Assembly (NCBI GenBank): GCA_023634235.1
Contig: JAMKCF010000020.1
Coordinates: forward strand, 10,292,001-10,356,000
Direction: 5' to 3'
DNA length: 64,000 nucleotides
Source of the DNA: Pisaster brevispinus
Lineage: Eukaryota; Echinodermata; Asteroidea; Forcipulatida; Asteriidae
Below are positions 12,801 to 21,611 of the stretch, one piece after another; position 1 is the first letter of the stretch, and each line of letters begins with the position of its first letter. The notes under the pieces are model-generated. The model worked only from the letters and a program-made list of their open reading frames with translations. It did no database searches and was not told where the DNA came from. The position numbers and the translations under genes are program-made.

Positions 12801-15800
12801 TGATGCTTTTGAAGTGCCACATACCTGGAGAGATGCTGTCAATACAACCAAGGTAGAAAGCTTCATTCAGCCCCCAAGGTAACGATAACCATAAGTTGTT
12901 CTTAAATAGCCCACATATCTTAGTAGCTACAATCCTACAAAACTACTCCACAATATATTTCCACTTTACTGTCACATTACACTCCACCACGATTTCTTCG
13001 GTCCACACTTGACATCACTCACTTGAATGTTCCCCGAGCAAACAAAGTTCTTGGTCAAAGCGCTTTCAGTGTAGCTGGACCAATGATTTGGAACAATCTT
13101 CCTACTGTCATTTGGGAATCTGTTACTTTTTCTACATTTCGTAAAGCTCTAAGGACTCACCTTTTTCCATGTTAATTGCTTTTTGTGCGCTATGATCTTG
13201 ATGGAATAGCGCCTTATAATTTTTAATTGTTATGTTATGTTATGTTATGTTATGTTATGGCCAAAATGCTTGGGCCACCTGACGACAAGCATATCCTCCC
13301 GTGCCCAATGTTTCCATTTGAGATTTATTTGTTTAGGATTCTTTTTCCCCATTTTAAGATTGGATTAATGGACTTTTCGAGTCACAGTGGTTTGGTTCAC
13401 TTTTATCAATCCTGGCCATTTTAGAATGAGTTTGTCTTGTCATCTGATTCCAATAGTTGTTCTTGCCTTTCTGTTACTGTTCCATTACATCATTAGTAAC
13501 AGAACAGTAACAAATATTACTTTCTCGCATTGTGGCATACTAGTTGAAGTCTTGGCCGATTAAATCATAATGCTTAATATAATGATAATCATAATAGTAA
13601 CCACTCAAGGTGGAGCGCAGACCGCGCAATAAGAGCCAACATTGATTGATCGGAAGCCGGGGGTCCACCAGTCGTATTTCTAAAGCAAAGTCAGACTGTT
13701 GGAAAGCCGTTATGTATCGGCTGATCAGTGTTGTTCAATCAATCTTTATTAAGCAAAATCAATACATACATGATATCAATAGGCAAAAGATTGCACACTT
13801 AGGCCCAGGTCATTTATCATGGTCAACAAAGCTGGCCATGGTACGGTGCAGGGCAGACAAAACATAAATACACGCAAGACATAATACCGAGAGATAATCC
13901 TGGTGTTTCTAGAAAACGGTGGTTATGTCGTTTGATGAAAACATAGACGGGTGGCCAGGTTCCCAAGCAGAATTTGCAGGAGCGATTTATGGGAGCAGCT
14001 ATCCAAGATATTGCTGACCTTTGACCCACACCGGGTCAAACAGACAGAGATGAAAGGCCTCATGACAGTGCAGTATAATCCATCTTTACAAAGTGTAGGC
14101 TTGTATGTGAAATGATAGCGGCATTTGGCACAAATCCATGCAAAGAGTTGTTCTGTTCATTGTTTGCATTGCCTTTTGCCTAATGCCACCGAACCATGAC
14201 CCTCATGGACTCAGTGAAACAGTTGCCTGTGTACATGCAATTCGCTGCAGTGTCTCACCACACATGGCCTGTTGACATGACCACCGCCAACACGCAGAGA
14301 ATCTCAAATGCCTGTTTATAAGTCTGCCACCGTGTGTTCATGAAGAGTTTTGCATGTTATTGTATCCTCTGAAGTGAAGTAATAAAAATGCATGGTTAAA
14401 CCAGGACATTTCTGGGGTTAACACTGTTCTATTGTGAACAGCTGAGGGGACATTTTTACTGTAGTTGACTCAGTTTATCCACATTATATACCTCTATTTA
14501 TTTTTTGTTTCGCCCAAAATTGTACTTATTTGTTTTGTTGTTGTTGAAGATTTGTCTCACAGGTCGCTAGCGTCGTCCAACAGAAGCAAGCCGAGTTTAT
14601 TGAAAAAATCCACGAGGCAACTTTGATTGAAATGCAGAATGAAGAAACTTCATTCACCGTTCTAGAGAGCGAGCCCGCGCGTGACGTTGCTGCAAGGAAC
14701 GCAGCCACAGCTGTGAAGACATTGCTGTCGTCCGCCAAGAAGGAGTCCAAAAAGTAAGATGAATGTCCTTGGTCTGAATCCCATCTTGGGTGCCTGTTGG
14801 AAAGCATTGAGTATACAGTTCTGTTCGTACACCCAGACATGGTTTTCTTCTTACTAACGTCTGATTTTCAAATTTTTGGGGGGCCCTTTGAAAAGTCAGC
14901 AAAATTGTTATTAGATATCATAAAAAAAATATATCTATTTGAGACTTTTATTTGAACTTGGGTTTGAAAAAAGAAAAATTGACTGGAGCGGGACTTGAAC
15001 CAACAACCTCCGGATTATCGTACAGGTGCTCTACTAACTGAGCTATCCAGCCCTATGTTGGCGGTGTCCCTATTAGTCAATATCTTTGTTTGGGGGTGCC
15101 AGTCAGAAGCCGTACAACCGTAAGCTGGTGTGTAGCCAGGGATCAGACCGAAGTTTACGATACAACCTGGGAAGCGGCAGCCACGGGATCACCTTAAGGG
15201 GGTGCGACTTTTTAATATCAAATATCAAGTAATAAACCACAAAGGAAACTTTTATGTAGTAACTTTTTATTTAAATTCAGACCATGTTAATTCTGCCTGT
15301 TGAATTGGAGAAAATGTGCTCTTTGATCTACCTCTCTAGCGCTGTGGACGCTGTTCACGCTGTTCCCAAAGGCTCCTTGGAATCTATAACTCAGCTGAAA
15401 TGTTGATCCTCGTTTCAGACCTTGTTGTCAGCAGCGTCTCTCCCCTGATCTCATGCAGTTTAATTTGTGCTCGCTGGTAGTTTTACTCCTTTCTGTACTG
15501 CTTGGATAAAATGAAATAAATTCGGATGTAATTTCTTAAATAAAATGTGTGGTGTTTTCTTTGTTATTATATAAAGGTTTGACGCTCTACTCCAACAATG
15601 GCTTCATGGCACAGAGGGCGCTCCACTACAAGATGGCGCTACATTACAAGATGGGGCTAAGGGGTCTCCACGGCAACGAGATACAAAAAAGAGGACCTCG
15701 TCCTCCTTCGGCTCCTCACCTCCTGTGGAGCAGAGTCTAGATGACCTCAGGATGAGTATCGAGTCTGAGAAACGAGCCGACAGACTGGCAGAACTCAGAC

Positions 15801-15823
15801 TGGCGAGTCTGCTCAACCTATGA
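1047..15823 (+). CDS. MCM3AP: MCM3AP/GANP, C-terminal half (13 exons)
   Basis: GANP (MCM3AP) is the metazoan Sac3 homologue, the scaffold of the TREX-2 complex that links transcription to mRNA export at the nuclear pore. Thirteen exons joined in phase (1047-1250, 2762-2935, 3827-4145, 5081-5272, 5505-5735, 8431-8592, 9021-9147, 10141-10242, 11016-11103, 12388-12554, 12749-12878, 14550-14753, 15577-15823) give about 782 codons and a TGA at 15821. The first exon encodes a charged helix resembling the ENY2/centrin-binding (CID) segment of GANP; next comes a basic WYRAYKKRF region, then the long MCM3AP-type C-terminal region. The family's FG-repeat, RRM and Sac3/PCI domains are not in the window and must lie upstream. 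The extreme C-terminus is a charged helix (residues SIESEKRADRLAELRLASLL). The family call rests on recognition of order and motifs, not on an alignment; splice phase is fully consistent. Confidence 0.82.
2266..2470 (-). repeat. Interspersed repeat family R1, copy
   Basis: On the minus strand it matches the family seen at 45520-46165, 49290-49525 and 51360-51720 (shared CCATGGCATGCTGGAATCT and TTCTCATAAAACGCAC blocks). Confidence 0.6.
2762..2935 (+). CDS. MCM3AP: MCM3AP exon b
   Basis: Basic exon beginning RWYRAYKKRF, followed by a Pro/His and then an Arg/Glu-rich stretch ending SPYG. It starts after a GTTTAG acceptor and ends at GG|GTGAG, phase 2 on both sides, joining exactly to its neighbours. 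Confidence 0.82.
3026..3284 (+). repeat. Foldback MITE family D
   Basis: Ends are inverted copies: AAGGAACACATTGCCTCGGA on the left, TCCAAAGGCAAAGGTGTCCCC on the right (reverse-complementary with substitutions). The interior TTGGTTCTACAAAATGGC is shared with 18270-18582, 23799-24173 and 57835-58230. Confidence 0.7.
3396..3560 (+). mobile_element. tRNA-like repeat with conserved 5' flank
   Basis: Contains a 72-nt tRNA-shaped segment (3468-3539): 7-bp acceptor stem GGCTAGA/TCTGGTC, box A TAGCTCAGTTGGTAGAGC, box B-like GGTTCACGGCC. The T stem is broken. The preceding CTTCTGACTGGCACCCCC flank is also present, inverted, at 14985-15125, so this is a dispersed repeat rather than a single tRNA gene. 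Confidence 0.7.
3636..3712 (-). mobile_element. SINE fragment, copy 2
   Basis: Minus-strand body fragment: CAATCTGCAGCCAACCACGCC, then CTTCTCTTAACGATAAG, matching the middle of the SINE family. Confidence 0.7.
3827..4145 (+). CDS. MCM3AP: MCM3AP exon c
   Basis: Encodes IEAGREKIANSIRRIHYLQN and then a basic/Trp-containing region, with a HWKLVASLPAS segment near the end; the acidic end is GDDDE. Acceptor TCACAG at 3821-3826, donor GAG|GTAATC. A GTCGCCATGGCAAC palindrome (RFX X-box type) lies inside the exon near 3981-3994. Confidence 0.85.
5081..5272 (+). CDS. MCM3AP: MCM3AP exon d
   Basis: 64 codons, phase 0 both ends, containing GTSGILFALDPPSGN, the sort of beta-strand/loop seen in the MCM3AP C-terminal domain. 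Acceptor TTTGACAG, donor CAG|GTCAGT. Confidence 0.83.
5505..5735 (+). CDS. MCM3AP: MCM3AP exon e
   Basis: 77 codons, phase 0. It contains the hydrophobic core PLPLVIALLDWSD and a following helix, resembling the Rossmann-like fold region of the MCM3AP domain (ALLDxSD). Acceptor TTCTTAG, donor GAG|GTAAGG. Confidence 0.85.
5829..6015 (+). repeat. MITE family C, degenerate copy
   Basis: Begins CCATAGAGCTGTTTAAGC and ends CTTAAGCAGCTTTATGAAAT, inverted copies of each other, with an interior about TTGTACCATCTGTGACTGGT. Related fragments follow to about 6090 and at 6539-6620. Confidence 0.65.
6755..6815 (+). repeat. (ATT)n microsatellite
   Basis: Run of about 18 ATT units in a GANP intron; it creates an artefactual poly-Ile reading frame. 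Confidence 0.95.
7640..8305 (+). repeat. ~130-bp satellite, five units
   Basis: Units start near 7642, 7774, 7903, 8033 and 8163 with ACCATATCTCAAGAACTACA; a related degenerate unit lies at about 7024. Each unit carries ACCGGAAGT (ETS-like) and TGACCTTTACT next to GGGGTCA. It sits in the intron before exon f. Confidence 0.9.
8431..8592 (+). CDS. MCM3AP: MCM3AP exon f
   Basis: 54 codons, phase 0, encoding LSESLEWLATRCPRPPSLSE and a helix ending in EDAKTRRDACLPEQ. Acceptor ACCTGACAG, donor CAG|GTAATT. The preceding 2.7 kb intron carries a 130-bp tandem satellite. Confidence 0.84.
9021..9147 (+). CDS. MCM3AP: MCM3AP exon g
   Basis: Encodes CCHVIDLYNATVRHLADVAS and a WPPAEF segment. Acceptor TTACCGAAG, donor TCAG|GTATTG; leaves phase 1, matched by the next exon. 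Confidence 0.83.
9341..9729 (+). repeat. Foldback MITE family B, copy 1
   Basis: Left end TAAAGGAATTTTACAGGATT, right end AATCCTGTACAAAACCTTTA, inverted. The interior (TTCATGTTTTGTGTGAT, CATAAAATAACAAACCTGT, AATAGTGAAAACCCATGCAC) matches the reverse complement of 41851-42215 along its length. Confidence 0.8.
9780..9890 (-). mobile_element. tRNA-like SINE fragment, second type
   Basis: Minus-strand tRNA-like segment with box-B-like CGATCCCATGACC and the block CTAGAGCAGATGTTTTAACC, which recurs at 57674-57745. Confidence 0.55.
10141..10242 (+). CDS. MCM3AP: MCM3AP exon h
   Basis: 34-codon exon encoding LPSPDWNCKQHLDLL and a Leu-rich end (LLLPGLPLISEDG). Acceptor TATTGACAG, donor GATG|GTAAGC, phase 1 on both sides. 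Confidence 0.82.
10690..10972 (+). repeat. Foldback MITE family C, full copy
   Basis: Left end GGGGCCAATTTCATAGCGCT, right end AGCTCTATGAAAATGGGCCC: inverted repeats of about 28 bp. The interior alternates AAGCAAAT and AGCAC motifs. Confidence 0.85.
11016..11103 (+). CDS. MCM3AP: MCM3AP exon i
   Basis: Short exon encoding DNWQSACDVCHKYLVSLPGS, then a Ser/Lys/Leu end. Acceptor TTCTTGCAG, donor CAAG|GTACTT. Phase 1 in, phase 2 out. Confidence 0.8.
11305..11700 (+). mobile_element. tRNA-like SINE fragments, third type
   Basis: Two tRNA-like arms: GTGGACCTGGTTCGATTCCC at about 11337 and GTGGACCTTGGTCTGAATCC at about 11585, the second followed by GTTTTCCCCATGTGGGTTTT. A related arm is at 31265-31345. 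Confidence 0.55.
11731..11910 (+). pseudogene. Decayed duplicate of MCM3AP exon j region
   Basis: This stretch repeats, with substitutions, the sequence at 12249-12440, that is the end of the intron plus the first ~45 bases of exon 12388-12554. The acceptor-like CCATAG and the following GAAGTGTCGC-GTTCATTTGAAGACA are kept, but the frame used by the real exon hits TGA three codons in. It looks like a partial exon duplication that has decayed. Confidence 0.75.
11908..12030 (+). repeat. ~47-bp tandem repeat (3 units)
   Basis: Three copies of a unit built on ACTCTAGAGGGCGCACTGTA followed by GCAAACCTTATTAG; another copy of the unit lies at about 12228-12275. These short repeats bound the duplicated exon segment and may have mediated the duplication. 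Confidence 0.75.
12388..12554 (+). CDS. MCM3AP: MCM3AP exon j
   Basis: Encodes RVQRILEKCRRSFEDTCYF, a Pro/Cys loop and the helix WSRIIEECVNHMMSTVQ. Acceptor TCGATAG, donor ACTG|GTAAGT; phase 2 in, phase 1 out. Its 5' part is duplicated upstream as a pseudo-exon. Confidence 0.84.
12749..12878 (+). CDS. MCM3AP: MCM3AP exon k
   Basis: Encodes an acidic DDGDEGNELTVFYIQSEFDA and VPHTWRDAVNTTKVES. The end at AAG|GTAACG (12878) is preferred because it joins in phase to the exon starting 14550; an alternative donor AAG|GTAGAA at 12852 would join in phase to an acceptor at 14562 (CACAG|GTCGC), so alternative splicing is possible. Confidence 0.78.
12950..13230 (+). mobile_element. CR1/L2-type LINE 3' fragment
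   Basis: Translates to the typical C-terminal tail of a CR1/L2-like reverse transcriptase ORF (FSVAGPMIWNNLP, then FRKALRTHLF), with a stop and a 3' end GCGCCTTATAA followed by a (TTATG)n microsatellite. Only the 3' end is present: a 5'-truncated insertion. Confidence 0.75.
13227..13260 (+). repeat. (TTATG)n microsatellite
   Basis: About six copies of a 5-bp unit at the 3' end of the LINE fragment, consistent with the microsatellite tail of CR1/L2 elements. Confidence 0.9.
13735..14100 (-). mobile_element. Possible LINE 3' end, minus strand
   Basis: Read on the minus strand the segment ends in AATAAAGATTGATTGA, a common LINE 3' terminus; the upstream body (through 14100) shows no clear ORF. 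It is called from the tail only. Confidence 0.35.
14550..14753 (+). CDS. MCM3AP: MCM3AP exon l
   Basis: Encodes RFVSQVASVVQQKQAEF and a helical segment ending LLSSAKKESKK. The acceptor is GTTGTTGAAG at 14540-14549, which keeps phase with the exon ending at 12878; donor AAA|GTAAGA. Confidence 0.8.
14985..15125 (-). mobile_element. tRNA-like repeat, inverted copy
   Basis: Reverse complement of the repeat at 3396-3560, including the flank with GGCACCCCCAAACAAAGATA and the tRNA-like body (GGATAGCTCAGTTAGTAGAG). Confidence 0.75.
15577..15823 (+). CDS. MCM3AP: MCM3AP last coding exon
   Basis: Encodes KFDALLQQWLHGTEGAPLQD, a low-complexity Ser/Lys linker and a charged C-terminal helix (LDDLRMSIESEKRADRLAEL), then TGA at 15821-15823. 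Acceptor TATAAAG. Two GATGGCGCTAC-type repeats within the exon suggest a small internal duplication. Confidence 0.85.
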
Positions 15824-15856
15824 TGCATCTGTGTCATGTTCCCCGTCTTCACTTGC

Positions 15857-15862
15857 AATAAA
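15857..15862 (+). terminator. MCM3AP poly(A) signal
   Basis: AATAAA 34 bases after the stop codon; the only canonical hexamer immediately downstream of the gene. Confidence 0.7.
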
Positions 15863-16100
15863 TACTGCTGATTATCTATAACTAAAAATTAGTCAAGACT
15901 ATCTTTGCCCCTGTCTACAATTGCAGTAAAGAATGCTGATTATCTTTATACCAACTAAGAGTTTGACTATTTGTTGTTCTGGCCTTGGTTTTAATTTGTA
16001 TAATGAGTGAAAAATAAGATTGTTGGGTTTGTTGAGTTGACCTTGTCACCTTGTCTACAAAAAGAGTAACTTTAAGCATTCCATGGCATTTCCTGGCAGG

Positions 16101-16210
16101 CAAGATACTTTGCAGCTCAAGTAAGATTTGAGATGTACGTTCTTTATTCATATCAAAGATACTTTGCAGCTCAAGTAAGATTTGAGATGTACATTCTTTA
16201 TTCATATCAA
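16101..16210 (+). repeat. 55-bp direct duplication
   Basis: Two adjacent near-identical units beginning AGATACTTTGCAGCTCAAGT. Confidence 0.9.
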
Positions 16211-16254
16211 AAGTTTACGAAGATCCCAGGCTGCATAAAACATAAAACATAAGA

Positions 16255-16512
16255 TGTTTTCTTCCATTTTTTATGGCCACAGATCATTTTCTTACGCCGC
16301 ACCATTTCTTTGGAATGGTCTTCCTGTGGCTAGTTTTTTACACTGTTTTAAGTCTCTGTTAAAAACTCATTTGTTTGAAGCTGCTTATTTGTAATTTGCT
16401 TGTTTGTAATTGTATCTTTCACTCATTGTATATTTTATTGTTCTCTGTATGCTCTTAGAGGCTTTTGCATTAGGCGCTTTACAAATGTCTTTATTATTAT
16501 TATTATTATTAT
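16255..16512 (+). mobile_element. CR1/L2-type LINE 3' fragment
   Basis: Encodes SYAAPFLWNGLP then FKSLLKTHLFEAAYL, the terminal ORF signature of CR1/L2 elements, followed by a 3' end TTAGGCGCTTTACAAATG and (TTA)n. Confidence 0.75.
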
Positions 16513-17195
16513 TAATCTGTTTACACTTTTTGCCTGCAGAAATTCAATGCTCTGTGGCTTATTTGTTTGCATGGGATATCATGAGTCAGGCCATGTCCCA
16601 TTTGGCAGCTACAGCTATAGCTACGGCTGGATCATCATACATTGAAGTGTAGGACTTCCTTAGCAACAGTCGTAGCCGTAGCCGCCAATTTGGATACATG
16701 GCCTAACAAGTTTGACTTTACCTATCATTTGGGTCAAACAACTTTGGAATAAAAACACAGTAACGGATTCAACTCTTTGCGCAAAAAAGTTTCTGTGTGC
16801 ACAATATTTTTGTGGCCTTCCGTATGCCACAATAGCCCAGGACTGGTGTGTGTGTACTTATAGTGACATTCAAACCAAGAATTAATAACAAAAGAGACAA
16901 TAAGTCAACAATTGTTGTCAAAAAGGAAACCAATGGGGTCCATGTTTGTCAGGACAAACAGTTGAACAAAGGAGATCCCTGATTGGAGGTGATTGACACA
17001 CCTGTGAGTGTGAGCAAATAAACTTATGGTTTGTGGGGGTCCTGCCATTGTTGTTCTGTAATCTTTCCTATTCTACAAAATTCCACTGTGGGGTCCAAGT
17101 TGAACAATGGAAAACTTCGAGGGGTCCATTGTTCCATTGTGTAAAAGACCCCACAAGTGTATAGACACATGAATAGCTGTTGACATTGAGGAATT

Positions 17196-17470
17196 TAACA
17201 AAAGGGATCCGGGTGGTGTGACTAAAACAAGGGGGACGTCACTAAAAAGTCCAAACATTGGGAGAACAAAGAAAAGTCCTTGTTGTACCGGGTCGACAAA
17301 CAAACGCATGGAAACCAAGGACTTAAACGAAAGGGATTCGGGTGTTTTGACAGGGCAAGGACGTCCTTGATTTACGTTTGTGTACAAAACCAATTGGGAC
17401 TTGCTATTAAACAACCCAAGTCTAAACAATGTGAGAACAGAGACAAGTCTTTGATTTGTTGGGTCAACAA
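17196..17470 (+). repeat. Interspersed repeat family F
   Basis: Two partial units share GGGTGTTTTGACAGGGC, AGTCCAAACA-TGGGAGAACA and GGGTCGACAAAC blocks; a third unit is at 41640-41800. Confidence 0.65.
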
Positions 17471-17883
17471 ACTTGTGTGGGCTTATGTACAGGCCATTGT
17501 GGGGTCAGCTATATAATGATGCATCCTTTTCTAAAAACTACTGTGAGGGCGCTGTTTGGGCTTGTGACATGCTCCTTGCCACTGACGTAGGATCTATGAA
17601 CCAGTTCTTATTATTTAGTTATTGTTATAAACTGACCCGAACATTCTTGTACATTTGATAATTACAAACCTAAATAAAAGTTGTTGTTTGCGTTTTTGTA
17701 AAAACAAATCATGTCTTTTGATGCAACTGAAAATAGTGTTGCATTGGATAGAGGAGTTTTTATATAACAAATAAATGTTTGGAGCTCTTATAAAAGGTGA
17801 CTGTGTGTAATAATTTATGGATTATTTAATGAACAGCGAACCCTTTTCTTACCAAATGTCACTTTTGTCGACTGCACTCATAG

Positions 17884-18095
17884 TCATACCCCCTCTTTCT
17901 CTACCATGGGCTGGTTTTTTGTGCCCAAGCTTACACACACAAAAACACTCATGCCTGAGCAAAAAGGCCATTTGTTATGAAGCTGTAATTTTGTCCATGT
18001 GCACCCTCCATAGCCAAGCTTACAACAGTTGGATAAGAGAAAGATTGGATCTGTCCAATGATGGTAAAATACACTAAGGTTCCTATTATGCAATC
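17884..18095 (-). repeat. Interspersed repeat family E, inverted copy
   Basis: Reverse complement of the family at 712-860 and 56160-56345 (TTGTCCATGTGCACCCTCCA is the complement of the CATGGACAA block). Confidence 0.65.
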
Positions 18096-18269
18096 CCTTC
18101 AAATCGGAGTGGAAAGATCTGAACTGCCAAACACCAACAAAGCACTTTATGGTTGTGTACAGACAAGTGTTTGAGTTAACTTATCACACTGAGGAAACAA
18201 AGACCAAGAACTTGGACATTTATTGGCCGATCCCAATAGTTTTGGGATTATATGAACGGGATTTCAATA

Positions 18270-18582
18270 AGTGTTTGAAAAGATATTTTAAAAGGAGAAT
18301 GTAATGCTTCACACAAATATCCCTTGAAATTGTGTGGTTTTTTGTAAGTTCATGACAGAATACAGTCCGCTATTTTGTAGAACCACATTTTTGACTCCAC
18401 AAAATGGTGGACTCTATGTTCTGCTGGTTGTATCCAAGAGGCAAATTAGTGTTTTTCTAATCACCGCTCACTAATTTACAACACACTGTAGGTGTTTAGT
18501 GCAAGAAAAACTCTTTAAAAAAGATGAGGACAAATTCCAAACATTATTTTTGTTTTGAGATTTGAAGGCAATGTGTCCCTTT
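18270..18582 (-). repeat. MITE family D, inverted copy
   Basis: Reverse complement of 23799-24173: shares TTCATGACAGAATACAGTCC, TTGTAGAACCA, TGACTCCACAAAATGG and the terminal GGCAATGTGTCCCTTTA. Confidence 0.75.
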
Positions 18583-19399
18583 ATTGTAGAACAAGAGTAG
18601 TTTAGCAACAAATTGTAGGTTTTGTGTAATGTGACAATGATTGATATTTGACTGACTAGAATGGACCAGTCGATTAACGAGACGTGTTCAATTCCCCAAG
18701 TGAGAAACAAACACGCATTCGTGATTTAAAATTGCAAGTGATGAAAAGTCAGCTCCCAAACTTTCTCAAAGAGGAACATCCAACTCGGGCTGAAAAGGCA
18801 GTTTAGCAGTAATCATAAACAATGTTTATCAGATTGTAGTGCACAAATAACAGCTTTATGAAGGCCAGAGAAGGCATTTTAAATTTGGTTAATTTTCTTC
18901 TTTGTTGATTTGTTGTTTTTGTTATAGTTTGGTATATAACTAGTTCCGGTAAATGGTTGAGCTGAGACATTGTCACATCATTTTATGCTTGTATTTTATG
19001 TATTCTAAACTGCCGTTTTTCAGGTGAGATAATGTACGAAGACTATTTTTTATAAAAAGCTCAAAAACACTAGTATCTAGTGACAAATTTCAAAGAACCT
19101 TTTTCAAGAAACTTCTCAAGTTACACCATGTTTTATTTTGCGGTGTTCTTTGAAATCAATTCTTGTAGCATGCAATTATTTGTATAAAATTTAAGTTAAA
19201 AATAACGCTGAAGTTTAATACCAATAAATAACATGGGGAAACATTTGAAAAGAAATTACAAAAGCGGCCGTAGCTAGCTCGAACAAATCGACCAAAATAA
19301 ACTTTATCCCAGGTAAAAATTTGCATAAAGCGCCCTCTACTGCTGTAGATAAAACGTGGGGACCAGTGAATTGTAGTTGCAACAACACGAGCAGGGAAC

Positions 19400-19430
19400 C
19401 CGCGAGAATTTCCCGCGAAAACACACGTGC
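19400..19430 (+). promoter_or_regulatory. E2F site and E-box of the SRA gene
   Basis: TTTCCCGCGAAAA at 19409-19421 fits the E2F consensus on both strands, and CACGTG at 19424-19429 is a canonical E-box. The surrounding ~60 bases are the most CpG-rich part of the region and precede a 5' UTR exon, so this is the probable core promoter. UHRF1 is a known E2F target; extension to this gene is inference. Confidence 0.6.
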
Positions 19431-19434
19431 TCAG

Positions 19435-19626
19435 CTGTTCGCGTCCCTTTAATTGTCAACAAAACAAAACACATGTCGTCTGCTGCAGTGCTGGCAAACC
19501 CTACGTCCCTCTCCGTATTTTACTCCAATTTCTTGCTATTTATCGTCAATTTAGAACAGGACAACGGTATTGTACTTGCCAGGAGTTATTTCGGATACAT
19601 TTCCGTAGCTGTCACTAACGTGTAAG
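19435..19626 (+). other. SRA gene 5' UTR exon (inferred)
   Basis: The segment after the E2F site ends in a good donor (AAG|GTAAGA at 19626). It contains a 50-codon upstream ORF (19473-19625) whose TAA ends one base before the splice junction. The transcription start is not defined. The next acceptor is at 21502. Confidence 0.5.
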
Positions 19627-21502
19627 GTAAGAATGATAAAAAAACACGAGTTAGGCAACTATTTTTTAACGTAAAGAAATGACGAATGACGGCTGGGCTG
19701 CCTTCGACATTTCGTACAGTGTAAAGTGCTGTTCTGTTGTTAACCTTAACGTTAGTCCTTTGGCAATGTTGATGTTGCAATAATCGCAACCCTCCATCCA
19801 CCTCCTGACGATGGAAGGTAAATATTTTCACAACCAATGTTGCATTTGATTTGATCTGTACGGCGGGCATTCCACTGCTAAAGAATAAACGCCATTTATT
19901 TATTTTAAAAGAACTAGGCACACAAACAAAAATGGCAATTGTGTTATTTTAATTTAGAATGGGATAGTTAATTTGTTACACTGTACAGTAATAAAACGAA
20001 AGTAAAAGGAATGCCTTCAACTAAAATACAAACTTACTAAAATTTAAAAATACTCGGTTAAGTATTTTCAGGCCAGTACAAAAAATACACAAGGAAATCG
20101 TCCTGGATTTTTTTCAGGAAGAGGAAGATGAATGAGGGCCGTTTTGGGTTTTTTTCCAATGAGGAAATTAGAGCTAGACTACTTAAGAAGTGCTGTTGTT
20201 TTCATAGAACTGAAATGTTCAGTTAGAAGTCTCAAATATGGGAACATTTAAATCAATCATTGTAAAAGTTTAGGTCGATTAGCATGATTAGGGACAATAC
20301 AAATTTGATGAGGGTGGGAACAATTCTTAGAACTATGAGGTTCGTTCTGCTGTCGTCTCCACGTTCGTGAGGACAACAGCGGAACAAGAATCATATGATA
20401 GTTATAGGAGTAGGTAGGTGGGGACAACCAAGTGGGGTGTTTTTCTTTTTAACTAATTCAGTACAATTGTAGACTTGTCAGACATAGGCCATTTTGTTTA
20501 TAAAATGACACTTGACACACACACAAACTTGCAGATAAAAAATATTTTTTAGTCCACTTAATTTCCCCCCCCCAAAAAAAAAAAATAAATAAATAAATAA
20601 ATAAAAAATTTGAGGGATGTTTGAAATCTCTGTGTTTTATATACATTTTTACTGAAGTTTCAATGCTATACAAGGGTAGCTTAATTAAATAATTTTTAAT
20701 ACCCTGGTTTAATTCCAAAAATTGCACACTTTCGTTCTCTGATTTCTCATGTTGCAAATTCGGTGCAACAAACTCCATTTGCAAGTAGAACAAAAAGTTG
20801 TGATGGCGCCACCAATTGTTCACAATTTTTGTACAGATGTGTACACTGAATCTGATTTTGATTCTGAAGGTTTCAGGGTAGAGCTTCATCAAAAAGACGA
20901 GTTGAATTCTTTAATTACCGGTACAATTTTTCTCAATCTTAATTTCTTCACAAATTATTTCTTTTCCTTTGACTTTCAAATAAATAATATTCCACCAAAT
21001 TGTTATTATTGTACCATATTTGAGGTCATGATTAGAGGTCACGCACCACCCGAGTTGTCACCTATCCCTGGTGTAGGATGCCACTGCCATGACTGCCATT
21101 GGGGTGGGGGAAGTTTACTACTTGTACAATTATTGCTATGTTTGCTATGTCAGGGGAAGCTTTTGTGTACTTGCATAAGAGACGGTGAACGTCCATACAT
21201 ATGTGTGGCACACTGGCACCGAGGTTTGCCCATCTGGAGGTCGCCCATGCACAAAAGCTTGCCGCGAACCATTTTTCAAATCTAACTCGCAATAACTTAT
21301 TAGAAACATATACATTGTCGATTAAACAAATTTGCAAAACTCTAACACATGGTCCGTCGTAGTTCTTAGGTCTGACTTGACCAAGAGCTATGATTGGGTG
21401 ACCAAGATCAACGACTATCGCAGCTAAAGCCGAAAACACTTTAATTCTAAAGTTGGTTTGGGTTTTTATTAAATTGAGACCAACGATCTTCTTTCTATAC
21501 AG
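19627..21502. other. SRA gene first intron
   Basis: AT-rich; (AATA)n microsatellite at 20579-20607. The open frame at 20749-21285 has no good acceptor and is treated as non-coding. Confidence 0.5.
20579..20607 (+). repeat. (AAAT)n microsatellite
   Basis: About five AAAT units after a poly(C)/poly(A) run. Confidence 0.9.
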
Positions 21503-21518
21503 AGTTCAAGTTCTCATC

Positions 21519-21611
21519 ATGCCTGCCGAGTTATCAGCATATGAGATCCAACGCCTGAAGAACATCGAGGAAAACAAACAAGTCTTGAAAGATTTGGGAC
21601 TTTTCAAACCG
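21519..21611 (+). CDS. SRA gene exon 2, WDR76-like motif
   Basis: Exon 21503-21611; ATG at 21519. Codes MPAELSAYEIQRLKNIEEN and KQVLKDLGLFKP. Acceptor CTATACAG, donor CCG|GTAGAT, phase 0. Confidence 0.8.

Larger units (their letters stand above)
15863..19370. other. Intergenic, repeat-dominated
   Basis: No gene recognised. It contains a 55-bp direct duplication (16101-16210), a LINE tail (16255-16512), family F repeats (17196-17470), a family E copy (17884-18095, minus) and a family D copy (18270-18582, minus). Confidence 0.6.

Noticed and set aside
20749..21285. 178-codon ORF with a CUB-like stretch (VYTESDFDSEGFRVEL)
   Set aside because: No usable acceptor upstream, frame decays after about 55 codons, and it lies between the SRA 5' UTR exon and first coding exon; at most an old exon remnant.
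21062..21439. 125-codon minus-strand ORF
   Set aside because: No recognisable domain, promoter or splice signals.
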